The notes below the pieces were generated by a model. It did no database searches. It was not told where the DNA came from and saw nothing but the letters and a program-made list of their open reading frames with translations. From positions 1 through 64,000 of the forward strand of contig JADLEQ010000041.1 in the NCBI GenBank assembly GCA_020846005.1: a stretch of 64,000 nt of DNA. The letters are read 5' to 3'. The position numbers and the translations under genes were made by a program. Source of the stretch: Polyangiaceae bacterium. GTDB lineage: Bacteria; Myxococcota_A; Polyangia; Polyangiales; Polyangiaceae. Position 1 is the stretch's first letter, and every line of letters starts with the position of its first letter. Shown here piece after piece: positions 15,204 to 25,712 of this stretch.

Positions 15204-17255
15204 TCAGTGCCAGCAGAGCTGGTCGGCGGAGGTCGGGTACCCGGAGCTCACCGTGAACAGCCACTGGTCGGAGCCGGTGGTCACGCTGTCCTGCGGGTTC
15301 GTGTCGACGCAGTAGTCGAGCGCGCCGTCCTTGTCCGTCTTGGGCGCGTTGGAGTGGACCGGCGTCACGACGCAGTCCGTCATCGAGCCACCGGTGACGA
15401 CCGCCTCGACGACCGCCGCCGCCCAGAAGTCACCGGCCGCCGTCTGCCCGCTCACCAGGAGTTGCGGGTAGTCCTGCTGGGACGCCGGATCGTAGCCGAG
15501 TGAGAAGCGGCGCTCGCCGTTGCAGTAGATGTTGACGTGCCCCTTCACCGGAGGCGACCCGATGGTGTAGGCGTGGAGACCCACCGCGAAGCGGTCGCCG
15601 TCGTTCGGGTTGTCGAGGTTGATGTTCTCGGCTCCGCAGAACTCGCCCGTGCTCGAGTTCGGGTCCGTCACCGACGGGTCGCAGCTGATGTTGTCGCGAT
15701 CCAGGCGAGGGTTCTCGCAGAGCGTGCCCGAGTAGCGCCGCGAGCCCCAGCCGTGGCAGGTGTCGCCCGGCGAGTCCGCGTAGCCCCACTGCATGGTCGA
15801 GGCTCCGGTCGCGCCGGCGCAGTTCTGGTAGTAGCAGTCGTCGCCCGCCGGCCCCGTCGCGCAGGTGTCGAACCAGCCGTGGCCGATCGACGAGGAGCTG
15901 CAGGTGGCCCCCTGCAGGCGCGCGAGGTGGAGATCGAGGTCGTTGGGCATCGGCGACCAGCAGGCCTCCGCGCGGATTCCGGGCGCGCGCACCTGGACCT
16001 TCACGGTGCAGGCGTACGGCTTGCCGTCGAGCTCGAACTCGCCGCGGACGAGGTAGTCCCCGGAGAGCGCGAAGGCCGGGTACACCTTGCTCCGCGCGTC
16101 GTCCGCGGGGACGACGATCCCGCGCTGGTTGGCGCCGGCCCCGAGGTCGTCCTGCTCGCCGCCGACCGGCGCCGCGGAGGCGGCGGTCGCCGAACCGTAC
16201 ACGGCGAAGCTCGGGTGCGGCAGCACGTTGTCGCAGTCGCCGCCAGTGACCGTCCACTTCCACTGCGTCGCCCCCGCGGCCGCGCCGCCCTGCACCCACG
16301 CGGCGCCATCGATCTCCGGGAGGTTCGCCGGATCGGGGTACGGCGCGACGGTCATCGCCTGCGTCGGGCACTCGACCTCGGGCACGAAGCACGCGCAGTC
16401 GATGTCGGAATTCTTCTCGGCGCCGTCGCAGTCCAGATCGCCCTGCACGCAGAGATCGACCGCGCGAGGCGCCTGCGCACCCCGGCACTCGCCGCTCCAC
16501 ACCGGCGGCTGGCCGAGCCCGCCGGAGATGCAGCGGCGGTTGCCGGCCGCGTACGTCTGGCACCAGCCGACCGGCTCCTTCGTCACCGGGTCGACCTGGC
16601 TCGCCGGCACGAGCCAGCAGTCGTTGCCCGTCGACCCCGCGAACTGCCCCGCGCCGCAGGTGCACCCCTCGTCGACCAGCCCGTCGCAGTCGTCGTCGAA
16701 GCCGTTGCCGTCGGCGCCGTTCGGGATCGCGGCGTTCACGTCTGCGCTGCCGTCGCACTCGTCCGTGGTCGCCGCCGCACACGCGCGCACGATCGGCCCA
16801 GGCGCCCGGACGTGCCCGGCACCGCAGCCGGCGTCCGCGTCGCTCCCCGTGTCCGGCGCGGCGTCCGAACCTGCCTCCGCGTCCGAACCTGCCTCGGCGT
16901 CCGACCCTGCCTCCGCGTCGACGCCCGCGTCGGCGCCGGCCGCGCCGGACTGCCCCGACGCGCCGCTGGCGCCGGCCTGGCCCGATGCGCCGGAGGCGCC
17001 GCTCTGACCCGCCACGCCGCCGCCCCCGACGCCGGCGCTCCCCGCTCCCCCGGACGCCCCGCCCACCCCCGCGCCGCCCGACTGCCCGCCGGTGCCGCTG
17101 GTGGCGCCACCGCCGATCACCCCGGAGTCCGTCTCGTCGTCGTTCGTCCGGACGACGCAGGCGGACACGAGGACGCAGCCCGCCGCCGCGAGGCCCCACC
17201 GGCTCGCCGCCCTCCACCCCAGCCTGGCCTGCCCAACGGTGACATCGCTCGCCAT
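15204..17255 (-). CDS. Large secreted lipoprotein with MopE-like repeats
   Basis: 683 residues. ATG 17255 follows GAGG about 8 nt upstream. The signal region ends in VLVSAC (lipobox VSAC), then about 110 residues of Gly/Ser/Ala repeats including GASGASGQ and three copies of EAGSDA. The folded part begins with MopE-like DDDCDGLVDEGCTCGAG, a second Asp-rich segment (DLDCDGAEKNSDIDC) and a cysteine-rich middle. It then has a domain with DLDLHLARL and later LDRDNISCDPSV and ENINLDNPNDGDRFAVGLHAY, a pattern frequent in myxobacterial secreted proteins. Many paired cysteines imply disulphides outside the cytoplasm. The function is unknown. It is 72 nt downstream of the cyclase start and divergent from nothing; parE lies upstream on the same strand. 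Confidence 0.75.
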   Translation of the reverse strand: MASDVTVGQARLGWRAASRWGLAAAGCVLVSACVVRTNDDETDSGVIGGGATSGTGGQSGGAGVGGASGGAGSAGVGGGGVAGQSGASGASGQAGASGASGQSGAAGADAGVDAEAGSDAEAGSDAEAGSDAAPDTGSDADAGCGAGHVRAPGPIVRACAAATTDECDGSADVNAAIPNGADGNGFDDDCDGLVDEGCTCGAGQFAGSTGNDCWLVPASQVDPVTKEPVGWCQTYAAGNRRCISGGLGQPPVWSGECRGAQAPRAVDLCVQGDLDCDGAEKNSDIDCACFVPEVECPTQAMTVAPYPDPANLPEIDGAAWVQGGAAAGATQWKWTVTGGDCDNVLPHPSFAVYGSATAASAAPVGGEQDDLGAGANQRGIVVPADDARSKVYPAFALSGDYLVRGEFELDGKPYACTVKVQVRAPGIRAEACWSPMPNDLDLHLARLQGATCSSSSIGHGWFDTCATGPAGDDCYYQNCAGATGASTMQWGYADSPGDTCHGWGSRRYSGTLCENPRLDRDNISCDPSVTDPNSSTGEFCGAENINLDNPNDGDRFAVGLHAYTIGSPPVKGHVNIYCNGERRFSLGYDPASQQDYPQLLVSGQTAAGDFWAAAVVEAVVTGGSMTDCVVTPVHSNAPKTDKDGALDYCVDTNPQDSVTTGSDQWLFTVSSGYPTSADQLCWH
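16859..16916. repeat. 18-bp tandem repeat encoding EAGSDA
   Basis: Three copies of a unit close to gcctccgcgtccgaacct, encoding EAGSDA on the minus strand in the lipoprotein spacer. It is near-identical at DNA level. Confidence 0.8.
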
Positions 17256-17332
17256 CTTCGACCTCGCGTGGTTCGCCCCGGTGGGCACGGGCCATGATAC
17301 GCGAAGATCGGTGGGTTCCTCCCCGCCGCGAG

Positions 17333-19231
17333 CTACACGTCGATTTCCCGAGCCTCTTCCGCGCGTTCCATGATGAAGTGGAACCGGGCGCCCGGGTCCT
17401 TCCCCATGAGGTCGGCGATGGCGCGATCGGCGGCGAGCGCGTCCGGCAGGGTCACGGCGAGCAGCCTCCGGCGCCGCGGATCGAGGGTCGTCTCCCACAG
17501 CGTCTTGGCCATCATCTCGCCCAACCCCTTGAAGCGGGTGATCTCCGGCTTCGATCGGCCCCCATGCTCGGCGACGATCCGATCGCGGGCGGCGTCGTCG
17601 GCCGCCCAGTGCGTCTCTTTGCCGATGTCGACCCGGTAGAGCGGCGGGACGGCCACGAAGACGCGACCCTGGCGGATCAGCTCCGGCAGGTGCCGGTAGA
17701 AGAACGTGAGGAGCAGCGTCGTGATGTGGTGCCCGTCGCTGTCGGCGTCGGCCAGCAGCACGATCCGCTGGTAACGCAGCCGGCCGAGCTCGAAGTCCTT
17801 CCCGACCCCGCACCCGAGCGCGGTCACCAGATCGGCGAGCTCCTTGTTCTCCAGCACCTTGCCGAGCGCGACGCCCTCGGTGTTCAGCACCTTGCCGCGC
17901 AGCGGCAAGATCGCTTGCCGGTTGCGGTCTCGCCCTTGCTTGGCGGTGCCGCCCGCGGAGTCGCCCTCCACGATGAAGAGCTCGGTGTCCGCGCGGTCCG
18001 ACGCGAGACAGTCGCTCAGCTTCCCGGGCAGTGTCAGGCGCCCGCTCGTCGCCGTCTTGCGGACCACCGCCTGAGACGCCGCGCGCGACGCCTCGCGCGC
18101 GCGCGCGGCGAGGATGATCCGCGCAACGATCTGCTCGGCGGCCGTCCGGTTCTGGTGGAGCCACTGCTCGAGCGCCGGGCGGACGGCCGCGTCGACCTGC
18201 GCCTGGGCCTCGGGGTTGTTGAGGCGGTCCTTCGTCTGGCCCTGGAACTGCGGCTCCGTGAGGAACGTGCTCAGCACGGTGACCATCCCCTCACGGACGT
18301 CCTCCGCCGTGAGCGTGAGCCCTCGGGGCGTCAGCCCGTGCGTCTCGACGTAGTTGCGCACCGCCTTGACGATGCCGGCGCGGAGGCCGTTCTCGTGCGT
18401 GCCCCCGGAGCCGGTCGGGATGCCGTTCACGTACGAGCGGACGTGCTCGTCGGTCGACTCCGTCCAGCGGAGGGCCGCCTCGATCCGCGAGCCGTTCTCC
18501 TTCACGAGGGAGAAGGCCGCCTCGTGCACGACGCGGGCCTTGCGCTCGGCGACGATCGCGTCGAGGAACGACCGGAGACCGTCCGCGTGCTTCCAGTGGT
18601 GGCGCGCGCCGGTCGCCTCGTCCACGAACGTCACCTCCAGGCCACGGTGGAGGTAGCTCGCGATCTCGAGCCGCTCGCGGATCAGCTCGGAGGAGAACTC
18701 GGTGCGCGGGAAGATCTCCGGGTCCGGCGTGAACCAGACGCTGGTCCCCGTCCCCCGGGCCGCGCCGACCTTCTTCAGCTTCGTCGTCGGAGCGCCGCGG
18801 GCGAACTCCATCGCGTGCTCGGCGCCGTCCCGCTTCACCTTGACGACGAGTCGGGTCGAGAGCGCGTTCACCACGGACGCGCCGACGCCGTGCAGGCCCC
18901 CGGAGGTCTTGTAGCTCCCCGCGTCGAACTTCGCGCCGGAGTGGAGCACGGTGAACACCAGCTCGACGGCGGGCTTCTTGTGCTTGGGGTGCAGATCGAT
19001 CGGGATGCCGCGGCCGTCGTCCGTCACGCTGACGCTCCTACCGTCGGCGTGTAGGGTCACCGCGATCCGGGTCGCGTGGCCGTTCATCGCCTCGTCGACC
19101 GCGTTGTCGACGAGCTCCCACACCAGGTGGTGCAGGCCGGCGCTGCCCACGCCGCCGATGTACATGCCGGGGCGCTTCCGCACGGGCTCGAGCCCCTCGA
19201 GCACTCCGATGTCCTTCGCGCTGTACGCCAT
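17333..19231 (-). CDS. parE: Type IIA topoisomerase subunit B (topoisomerase IV ParE)
   Basis: 632 residues. The ATPase subunit, which with ParC decatenates chromosomes. ATG 19231 has GGAGG about 9 nt upstream and the protein begins MAYSAKDIGVLEGLEPVRKRPGMYIG when read on. The GHKL ATPase shows ELVDNAVDEAMNGHA, TDDGRGIP, HKKPAVELVFTVLHSGAKFD and GGLHGVGASVVNALS. The Toprim domain has EGDSAGG and ADADSDGHH. The length and the adjacent ParC, plus a separate gyrA at 28829, favour ParE over GyrB; GyrB cannot be strictly excluded without a tree. The gene starts 17 nt after the parC stop, so the order parC-parE is one operon. Confidence 0.9.
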   Translation of the reverse strand: MAYSAKDIGVLEGLEPVRKRPGMYIGGVGSAGLHHLVWELVDNAVDEAMNGHATRIAVTLHADGRSVSVTDDGRGIPIDLHPKHKKPAVELVFTVLHSGAKFDAGSYKTSGGLHGVGASVVNALSTRLVVKVKRDGAEHAMEFARGAPTTKLKKVGAARGTGTSVWFTPDPEIFPRTEFSSELIRERLEIASYLHRGLEVTFVDEATGARHHWKHADGLRSFLDAIVAERKARVVHEAAFSLVKENGSRIEAALRWTESTDEHVRSYVNGIPTGSGGTHENGLRAGIVKAVRNYVETHGLTPRGLTLTAEDVREGMVTVLSTFLTEPQFQGQTKDRLNNPEAQAQVDAAVRPALEQWLHQNRTAAEQIVARIILAARAREASRAASQAVVRKTATSGRLTLPGKLSDCLASDRADTELFIVEGDSAGGTAKQGRDRNRQAILPLRGKVLNTEGVALGKVLENKELADLVTALGCGVGKDFELGRLRYQRIVLLADADSDGHHITTLLLTFFYRHLPELIRQGRVFVAVPPLYRVDIGKETHWAADDAARDRIVAEHGGRSKPEITRFKGLGEMMAKTLWETTLDPRRRRLLAVTLPDALAADRAIADLMGKDPGARFHFIMERAEEAREIDV

Positions 19232-19248
19232 CTCGGGTGCCTCCGTCC

Positions 19249-21711
19249 TCAGCTCTCCGCCTCGAGGGGCGCGGGCGCCGGCGGGGGCTCCTGCACCCAC
19301 CGCACGAGCTGCCCCCGGGACATCACCTCGTGGCCCTTGCCGCCGCGCCCGACTCGCTTGAACCGGCCGGCGCTCACCCGCTGCTCCCCGCCGAGCGACG
19401 TCTCGAGCACGAGCGCCGTCCGATCGTGGGTCGCGACGCCGAACGCCATCAGCTCGTCGTCCTTCGCCAGCTTGAGGAGGAGCACCCCTCGGCCGGGACC
19501 GCCGAGGTAGCTCACGTCCTCCATCCCGCAGACGATCGCGCGCCGCTGCCGGGACGCCGCGAGCAGCGTCTCCCCACCCTGGCAGGGGTAGACGCCGAGC
19601 ACGCGCGCGCCGTCCGCGACCCGCGCGAAGCGCCGCCCGCTCCGCGTGCTCGGCTCGACGAAGCCGGCCAGCCCGAACGCGAGGACGTAGCCGTCGGTCG
19701 TCGCCGCGACCGCGAACGTCCGCGGGAGCTGCTCGCCCCGCTCGGCCACGTCGCCGACGACCCGCGGATCGAGCGAGAGCATCGTCACGATCGTCTCACC
19801 GTCGCGCAGCTTGAACAGCTTCTGCACGGGCTCGCCGTGACCGGTCGTCGCGGGCACGTCGGTCACGCGCGTCGTGTACGCGCTCCCCAAGCTCGAGAAG
19901 AGGACGAGCGTCGCCCGCGTCGAGCCGGCGACGCACGCCAGCACCTGATCGCCCTCGCGGAGCCGCGTCGCGGCAGGGTCCCGGATCTCCTTCTGCCGCT
20001 TGATCCAGCCGTCGCGCGTGAGGAGGACGTGGGCGTCCTCGGCGACGATCAGCTCCTCCTCGGAGAACTCCGCCTCACCCTCCACGGCGACGATGGTCGT
20101 CCGCCGCGGACTCGCCTTCGCCAGGGCGTCGCCGATCTCGGTGAGCTCCCGGCGGACGATCCCCCACCGGCCGCGAGCGCCGCTCGCGCCGAGGAGCTTC
20201 TCCAGCTCGCGCTTGCGCTTGCGCTTCTCCTCGAGCTCCTGCCGAATGACGAGGATCTCGAGCTTCGCGAGGCGGTAGATCTTGAGCTCGAGGATGGCGT
20301 CCGTCTGCTCGGCGTCGAGCGCGAAGCGGCTCATGATCTTGGAGGCGGCGTCGGCCTTGCCGTCGCTGGCGCGGACGATCTTCAGGATCGTGTCGAGCGC
20401 GTCGAAGACCTTCTCGAACCCCTCGAGCACGTGCATGCGCCGCTCGATCCGGCCGAGCTCGTGCTGCAGCCGCCGGGTCACCACCTCGAGGCGGAAGTGG
20501 AGGAAGTGCCAGAGCAGGCTCGCGAGATCGAGCCGCTCGGGGCGCCCCACCTCCGGGTTCTCGGTGGGCACGAGGCACGTGAGGTTCACGGCGAAGGTGC
20601 TCTGCAGCGCCGTGTGGCGGAAGAGGTACGCCATCACCTTGCGTTCGTCGGCGTCCTTCTTCAGGGTGAGCTCGATCCGGACGTCGTCTGCCGAGACGTC
20701 GCGGACGTCGAGGAGCAGCGGCATCTTGCGCGAGATCACGATCTCGGCGAGTGACTCGACCAGCGTGGCCTTGTTCACCGCGTACGGGATGCTGTCGACG
20801 ACGACGGTCTTCCCAGCCCGGGACTCGGGGCCGAGCCTCCACGTGGCGCGCACCTTGAGGGAGCCCTGCCCCGTCTCGTAGACCTGCTTGATCTCCTCCG
20901 CAGACGACACGATCTGGCCGCCCGTCGGGAAGTCCGGGCCCTTCACCGTCCGCGCGAGCTCCCGGCTGGTGAGCTGCCGCCCCTCGACCAACGCCTCGAG
21001 CAGGCGGAGCGCCGCGGCGCAGACCTCCCCCGGGTGGTGCGGCGGGACGTTGGTCGCCATGCCGACCGCGATCCCGGTGGCGCCGTTCACCAAGAGGTTC
21101 GGGAGCCGGGCGGGGAGCACCACCGGCTCCGTGCGGGTGCCGTCGTAGTTCGGCCGGAAGTGGACGGTGTCTTCGTCGAGCTCTGCCAGGAGATCGCCGG
21201 CGATCGGAGCCAGCCGGCACTCGGTGTAGCGGTACGCGGCCGGGGGGTCGCCGTCGAGCGAGCCGAAGTTGCCGGAGCCGTCGACCAGGGGCGCGCGCAG
21301 GCTGAACGGCTGCGCCATGCGGACCAGCGCGTCGTAGATCGCCGAGTCGCCGTGCGGGTGGAACTGACCCATCACGTCGCCGACGACCGAGGCGCACTTG
21401 CGGTGCTTGCGGTCGGCGGTGATGCCCGCCTGCCACATCGTGTAGAGGATGCGGCGCTGCACGGGCTTCAGGCCGTCGCGCACGTCCGGCAGCGCGCGGC
21501 TGGTGATGACGCTGAGCGCGTAGTTCAGGTAGCGACTCTTCGCGAGGTCGTGGAGCGGCGCCTCGGCCGGCGGGGGCGGCTCGTCGGCGGGGGGCGCCTT
21601 GCCCTTCTTGTTCTTGGCGCCACCCGCCCCGCCACCGACGGGCAGCTCGAGCTGCTGACCTCGGGGGGCGCGCGGCGCGCGGGAGCGATGAGGGGGCTTT
21701 CTGGCTGCCAA
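19249..21711 (-). CDS. parC: Topoisomerase IV subunit A
   Basis: 820 residues, the DNA-cleaving subunit. The start is TTG at 21711, supported by GAGGAG 6-7 nt upstream. About 50 basic and Pro/Gly-rich residues precede the winged-helix domain ([20 protein letters not shown]). The quinolone-resistance region reads [20 protein letters not shown] with Ser at the usual drug-contact position. The catalytic tyrosine is Tyr162 in RYTECRL. The tower and coiled-coil region ([17 protein letters not shown]) is followed by a C-terminal beta-pinwheel whose repeats are less regular than in GyrA and which lacks a clear GyrA-box, consistent with ParC. It is divergent from bamA across 344 nt. Confidence 0.92.
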   Translation of the reverse strand: MAARKPPHRSRAPRAPRGQQLELPVGGGAGGAKNKKGKAPPADEPPPPAEAPLHDLAKSRYLNYALSVITSRALPDVRDGLKPVQRRILYTMWQAGITADRKHRKCASVVGDVMGQFHPHGDSAIYDALVRMAQPFSLRAPLVDGSGNFGSLDGDPPAAYRYTECRLAPIAGDLLAELDEDTVHFRPNYDGTRTEPVVLPARLPNLLVNGATGIAVGMATNVPPHHPGEVCAAALRLLEALVEGRQLTSRELARTVKGPDFPTGGQIVSSAEEIKQVYETGQGSLKVRATWRLGPESRAGKTVVVDSIPYAVNKATLVESLAEIVISRKMPLLLDVRDVSADDVRIELTLKKDADERKVMAYLFRHTALQSTFAVNLTCLVPTENPEVGRPERLDLASLLWHFLHFRLEVVTRRLQHELGRIERRMHVLEGFEKVFDALDTILKIVRASDGKADAASKIMSRFALDAEQTDAILELKIYRLAKLEILVIRQELEEKRKRKRELEKLLGASGARGRWGIVRRELTEIGDALAKASPRRTTIVAVEGEAEFSEEELIVAEDAHVLLTRDGWIKRQKEIRDPAATRLREGDQVLACVAGSTRATLVLFSSLGSAYTTRVTDVPATTGHGEPVQKLFKLRDGETIVTMLSLDPRVVGDVAERGEQLPRTFAVAATTDGYVLAFGLAGFVEPSTRSGRRFARVADGARVLGVYPCQGGETLLAASRQRRAIVCGMEDVSYLGGPGRGVLLLKLAKDDELMAFGVATHDRTALVLETSLGGEQRVSAGRFKRVGRGGKGHEVMSRGQLVRWVQEPPPAPAPLEAES

Positions 21712-22055
21712 GCGGGGCTCCTCGAAGGCGGGGCTCGGGGCCTGCCCCTTCGGCCGGAACTGCCATCGAGGTCAAGTTCGAGAACCCGGGGCCGCCGACG
21801 GGCCCCTACCATGACCACTGCGCTTCTGTACAGCCTTTCGCCCCCGGTCGCCGACGCCATGCGCGGCCGGCGGCTTGTGACGGCCCGAGCGCTGGGCTAC
21901 CAAGCCGCGCCTCCGACCGCGCTCGTGGCGGCTGGCTCCTCGCGTCCCGGCCGGTCCCGGCGCCTGCGAGCCGGGCGTCCCGGGCCCCTCTCCCCGCCAG
22001 CCGTCCCCCCGGGCGCCTGGCCCAGCGCCGCCCCGGCGCGAGCCCGAGACTCCCC
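21712..22055. other. Divergent intergenic region parC/bamA
   Basis: 344 nt between the parC TTG and the bamA TTG with no supported gene. It holds the candidate bamA promoter at 21875-21903. No riboswitch or RNA gene is recognised. For parC, TTGACC is visible on the minus strand near 21770, but no good -10 box was found at the right distance. Confidence 0.5.
21875..21903 (+). promoter_or_regulatory. Candidate bamA promoter
   Basis: TTGTGA at 21875-21880 and TACCAA at 21898-21903 with a 17-nt spacer. The predicted start near 21910 would leave a leader of about 145 nt before the bamA TTG. Confidence 0.35.
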
Positions 22056-24545
22056 TTGCGTTCCTTTGCTTCCGGCCGCCTCACCCCGCGGGGGTGGCGC
22101 GCCCTGCTGCGGGCGCTAGCCGCCGTCGCCTGGATCACGCTGACCGGCGCCGCCTGGGCCCAGCGGGACCTCCCCGACAGCGAGGGAGAACGCGCGCGCG
22201 GGCTCGTCATCCGGCAGATCGTCGTCGACGGCAACCGCAAGGTGTCGGACGCCGACGTGATCGCGTACCTGAAGCTCCGGGTCGGGCTGGGCTTCGCGCC
22301 CGAGCAGCTGACGGACGACGTGCGCGAGCTGTTCGCGTCCGGGTTCTTCGACGACATCGAGGTCGACCTCGAGCGGGTCGGTGACGAGGTGGTCCTGCGC
22401 TTCGTCGTGCGGGAGCGCCCGGTGGTCGCCAACGTCGAGTTCGACGGCAACGACGAGATCGACGACGAGGACCTGGCGGAGGGCGTCGAGGTGAAGTCCT
22501 CGACCATCCTGAGCCTCCCCGCCGTCCAGCGCAGCCTGCAGAAGATCCGGGACCTCTACGCCGAGAAGGGCTTCTTCCTCGCCGAGGCCGATCACGAGAT
22601 CGTCCCGATGAAGAACAACGAGGTCGCGGTGAAGTTCCGCGTCCGGGAGAACGGCAAGGTGAGCGTGAAGCGCATCACCTTCATCGGGAACCACTCGATC
22701 TCGGACGAGGAGCTCCGTGAGGTGATGTTCACCGGGAACGCCGGCTTCTTTGCGTTCGGCTCCGGGGGGCCGTTCCGCCAGGACGCCTTCGAGCGCGACG
22801 TGGCCGTGATCAGCGCGCTCTACTACGATCGCGGCTTCCTCTCGGTCTCGATCTCGACGCCTCGGGTGATGCTCACCCCGGACAAGTCGGGGATCGAGGT
22901 GTCGATCACGATCGACGAGGGGCCCCGCTATCGGATCCGCGGGCTGCGGGTCTACGAACGCGGCGCGTCCGGCGCGGAGGTCGAGCCGATCGGCGGGCGA
23001 CGGGCGCTGCGCTACCGCGTGCGCGCGAAGCCCGGGGACTACTTCAACCGGGCCGAGCTCCTGGAAGATCTCGGCGCCATCCGGACGATGTATCGCGACG
23101 AGGGGTACGCGAACGTCGAGGCGAACCCGCAGACGCGGCTCGACCCGGCGCGGGCCGAGGTCGACATCGTGGTCCCGATCGCCCGGGGTCCCGTCGTCTA
23201 TTTCGAGCGCATCGAGGCGCGGGGCAACGCGAAGACGCGCGATCGGGTCATCCGCCGGGAGCTCGAGATCGCCGAAGGCGAGAAGTTCAGCGAGACGAAG
23301 CTCGAGCGCTCGCGGGCGCGCGTCACAGCGCTCGGCTTCTTCGAGCGGGTCGACGTGTCGACGGAGGAGGGCAGCTCCCCCGACCGTGTGAACGTGTACT
23401 TCGAGGTGAGCGAGCGACCGACCGGGACGTTCCAGGTGGGCGCCGGCTTCTCCAGCATCGAGAGCTTCATCGCCACCGCGCAGGTCCAGCAGGCGAACCT
23501 GTTCGGCAACGGGCAGAGCCTCTCCCTCCAGGCCCAGCTGAGCGGCCTCCGCCAGGCGGTGAACCTGCGCTTGATCGAGCCGTACTTCCTGGAGAGTCCG
23601 TTCAGCGCGAGCCTGGACCTCTACGACCAGCTCCGCATCTACGACGACTTCTCCCAGTCGAGCCGCGGCGGCTCGCTCACCTTCGGGTACCCGCTCATCG
23701 AGCCCGAGCTCGTCGCGTCGCTCAGCTACACCGCGGAGTACGACGAGGTCTCGACGCAGACGCAGAGCACGTTCCTCGGCACCTCGAGCAGCGTGAGCGT
23801 CTTCACGCGGCTCCCCCTCGCGAACCTCTTCAACGACGGCCTCACCTCGAGCGTGCGCCCGGCGCTCACCTATGACGCCCGCGACAACCGCCTGTTCCCG
23901 ACCAAGGGGCTCTACCTCCGCGGCTCCACGGAGTGGGCTGCGCCGATCCTGGCGAGCGACAACGAGTTCGTCCGCCACAAGTACGCGGGGCGCTTCTACT
24001 ACCCGCTGACGAAGGATCTCGTGCTCAAGCTGAACCAGGAGGCCGGCCTGGTGACGAGCCCGTCGAAGGAGGGCGTCCCGATCTTCGCCCGGTTCTTCCT
24101 CGGCGGCATCCTCGACGTCCGCGGCTACCGCTTCCGGACGATCGGCCCCCGGATGCCGCTCACGCGCTCCACCGATCCCAACAGCTCGCCGTTCCTGAAC
24201 GGGGCCGGGATCGGCGGCAACCTGATGTACTTCCAGAACCTCGAGCTCGAGTTCCCGATCCTCGACAAGGTCGGGATCCGCGGGGTCCTCTTCACCGACG
24301 CGGGCAACGCGTGGAACGTCGAGAAGGTCTACTGCGAGACGGGGGGAGCGAGCGTCCGCTACGAGACGACGAGCCCGTGCTTCGACGGCCTCGCGAGCCT
24401 GGCGAACCTCCGCACCTCCTGGGGGTTCGGGATCCGGTGGTTCTCGCCGCTCGGCCCGCTGCGCTTCGAGTGGGGCTTCCCGTTCGCGCCGCTCCCCTAC
24501 GAGGAGACCAGCGTCTTCGAGTTCACGATCGGGAACTTCTTCTGA
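22056..24545 (+). CDS. bamA: Outer-membrane protein assembly factor BamA
   Basis: 829 residues; inserts beta-barrel proteins into the outer membrane. The TTG start precedes Arg-rich residues and a signal peptide ending AWA-Q (cleavage near residue 35); no other usable start lies before the signal. Five POTRA-like repeats follow: the first begins IRQIVVDGNRKVSDADVIAYL, others show FDGNDEIDDEDL, ITFIGNHSISDEEL, a RYRIRGLRVY segment and FERIEARGNAKTRDRVIRREL. The Omp85 barrel begins near FQVGAGFSSIESF and carries the lid-loop motif region VRGYRFRTIGP (VRGF/Y type), ending in a final strand FEFTIGNFF with terminal Phe. The last 23 nt overlap the convergent radical SAM gene. Confidence 0.95.
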   Translation: MRSFASGRLTPRGWRALLRALAAVAWITLTGAAWAQRDLPDSEGERARGLVIRQIVVDGNRKVSDADVIAYLKLRVGLGFAPEQLTDDVRELFASGFFDDIEVDLERVGDEVVLRFVVRERPVVANVEFDGNDEIDDEDLAEGVEVKSSTILSLPAVQRSLQKIRDLYAEKGFFLAEADHEIVPMKNNEVAVKFRVRENGKVSVKRITFIGNHSISDEELREVMFTGNAGFFAFGSGGPFRQDAFERDVAVISALYYDRGFLSVSISTPRVMLTPDKSGIEVSITIDEGPRYRIRGLRVYERGASGAEVEPIGGRRALRYRVRAKPGDYFNRAELLEDLGAIRTMYRDEGYANVEANPQTRLDPARAEVDIVVPIARGPVVYFERIEARGNAKTRDRVIRRELEIAEGEKFSETKLERSRARVTALGFFERVDVSTEEGSSPDRVNVYFEVSERPTGTFQVGAGFSSIESFIATAQVQQANLFGNGQSLSLQAQLSGLRQAVNLRLIEPYFLESPFSASLDLYDQLRIYDDFSQSSRGGSLTFGYPLIEPELVASLSYTAEYDEVSTQTQSTFLGTSSSVSVFTRLPLANLFNDGLTSSVRPALTYDARDNRLFPTKGLYLRGSTEWAAPILASDNEFVRHKYAGRFYYPLTKDLVLKLNQEAGLVTSPSKEGVPIFARFFLGGILDVRGYRFRTIGPRMPLTRSTDPNSSPFLNGAGIGGNLMYFQNLELEFPILDKVGIRGVLFTDAGNAWNVEKVYCETGGASVRYETTSPCFDGLASLANLRTSWGFGIRWFSPLGPLRFEWGFPFAPLPYEETSVFEFTIGNFF

Positions 24546-25680
24546 GCTGAATGAGGCGCGCGCCGGTCGCCGGCGCCCACGCCTTGCGGTAGTAGAAGTC
24601 GAGGAACGCGGGGACCCTCTCGGCGAACATCGCCTCGGCGACCCGATCGGCGGCCGCGATCCACTCGCCCTCCAGATCGCAGAGCGTCTCGGTGATGCGC
24701 CCGAGCCGCCCGCTCGACGCGACGTGGCGACAGCCGCAGTGGCTCTGGCAGCGCGCCTGCAGGTCGCACTCGCCGCAGATCTCGAGCGCCTCGTCCTTCT
24801 GCGCCTGGAGCGCGCGCTGACGCGCGGGGTCCACGCCGGTGGCGACGTGGCCGAGCACGAGCTCGCCGCCGCGGTCCTCGGCGACCATCTGCGGACACGG
24901 ATAGAGGCGCCCCGAGGGCGTCACCGTGAGCTCGTCCCCGCCCAGCAGGCACCGCGACGGGCAGGGGACGCCGCCCTTCACGTGCCCGAGGATCTTGGTG
25001 TGGAGCGGCTCGACGCGCGGCGCCTGGCCGCCGCGAAACGCGTCGGCCCAGACCTCGCCGGCCGCCTCCAGGCCCGCGCGGAGCCCGGCGAGCGCGGCGG
25101 CGTCCCACGTGGCGGAGTGGTCCGCGTTGAGCTGGATCTTGGTCGCCCCGAGCGTGAGGGCGTGGCGGAGCGTGGCCCCGAGGTCCGGCGCCGTCGCCGG
25201 CGTGACGACGACCATGAGCTGGAACGCGACGCCGCCGGCCCGCAGGCGCGACAGGCCGACCATGACATCGTCGAAGGAACCGCGCCCTGCGGCGTTCACG
25301 CGATGGCGGTCGTGCACGTGGCGCGGGCCGTCGAGCGACACGAAGGCGGTCGACACGCGCGGCGGCGCGAACAGCGCGACCACCTCGTCGTCGACCAGCG
25401 TCGCGTTCGTGTTGAGCAGGAAGCGCAGCGAGGGGGCGCGCGGGCCGAGCGCCGCGACCTCGGCCTCGACGTGAGCGATGGTGGCCCGCAGCAGCTCGAG
25501 GCGCAGGAGCGGCTCGCCGCCGAAGAACGCAACGTCCAGGTGGGGCGGGGGCGCGCGCAGCGCCAGCGCGACGCCGGCGCGCATCGTGTCGACCGACATC
25601 GTGCGCGTCGCCTTCTCGCCCGTGTAGCAGTACGTGCAGCGCAGGTTGCACTGGTGATCGACGAAGAACACGAGCTCCAT
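24523..25680 (-). CDS. Radical SAM/SPASM peptide-modifying enzyme
   Basis: 385 residues. The radical SAM cluster motif is C11-NLR-C15-TY-C18 within VFFVDHQCNLRCTYCY, close to the N terminus, followed by AFFGGEPLL (GGE motif), LLNTNATLV and FVSLDGPRHVHD. The C terminus is a SPASM domain binding extra Fe-S clusters: CPSRCLLGG, LYPCPQMV, CGECDLQARCQSHCGC and a final CDLE. Enzymes of this architecture install cross-links or oxidise residues in ribosomally made peptides, or mature sulphatases. No sulphatase is nearby. The gene begins 33 nt after the stop of a glycine-rich lipoprotein, its likely partner or substrate. GGAG lies 9-12 nt before the ATG at 25680. Its 3' end overlaps bamA by 23 nt. Confidence 0.88.
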   Translation of the reverse strand: MELVFFVDHQCNLRCTYCYTGEKATRTMSVDTMRAGVALALRAPPPHLDVAFFGGEPLLRLELLRATIAHVEAEVAALGPRAPSLRFLLNTNATLVDDEVVALFAPPRVSTAFVSLDGPRHVHDRHRVNAAGRGSFDDVMVGLSRLRAGGVAFQLMVVVTPATAPDLGATLRHALTLGATKIQLNADHSATWDAAALAGLRAGLEAAGEVWADAFRGGQAPRVEPLHTKILGHVKGGVPCPSRCLLGGDELTVTPSGRLYPCPQMVAEDRGGELVLGHVATGVDPARQRALQAQKDEALEICGECDLQARCQSHCGCRHVASSGRLGRITETLCDLEGEWIAAADRVAEAMFAERVPAFLDFYYRKAWAPATGARLIQLRRSSRS

Positions 25681-25712
25681 GCGCTGCGGCTCCGGCGTAT
25701 CTGGCGAGCGCG

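Noticed and set aside
17333-21711. gyrB-gyrA pair
   Set aside because: A second GyrA with a GyrA-box is at 28829, and the subunit here has a less regular pinwheel, so parE-parC fits better. The call still needs a tree.
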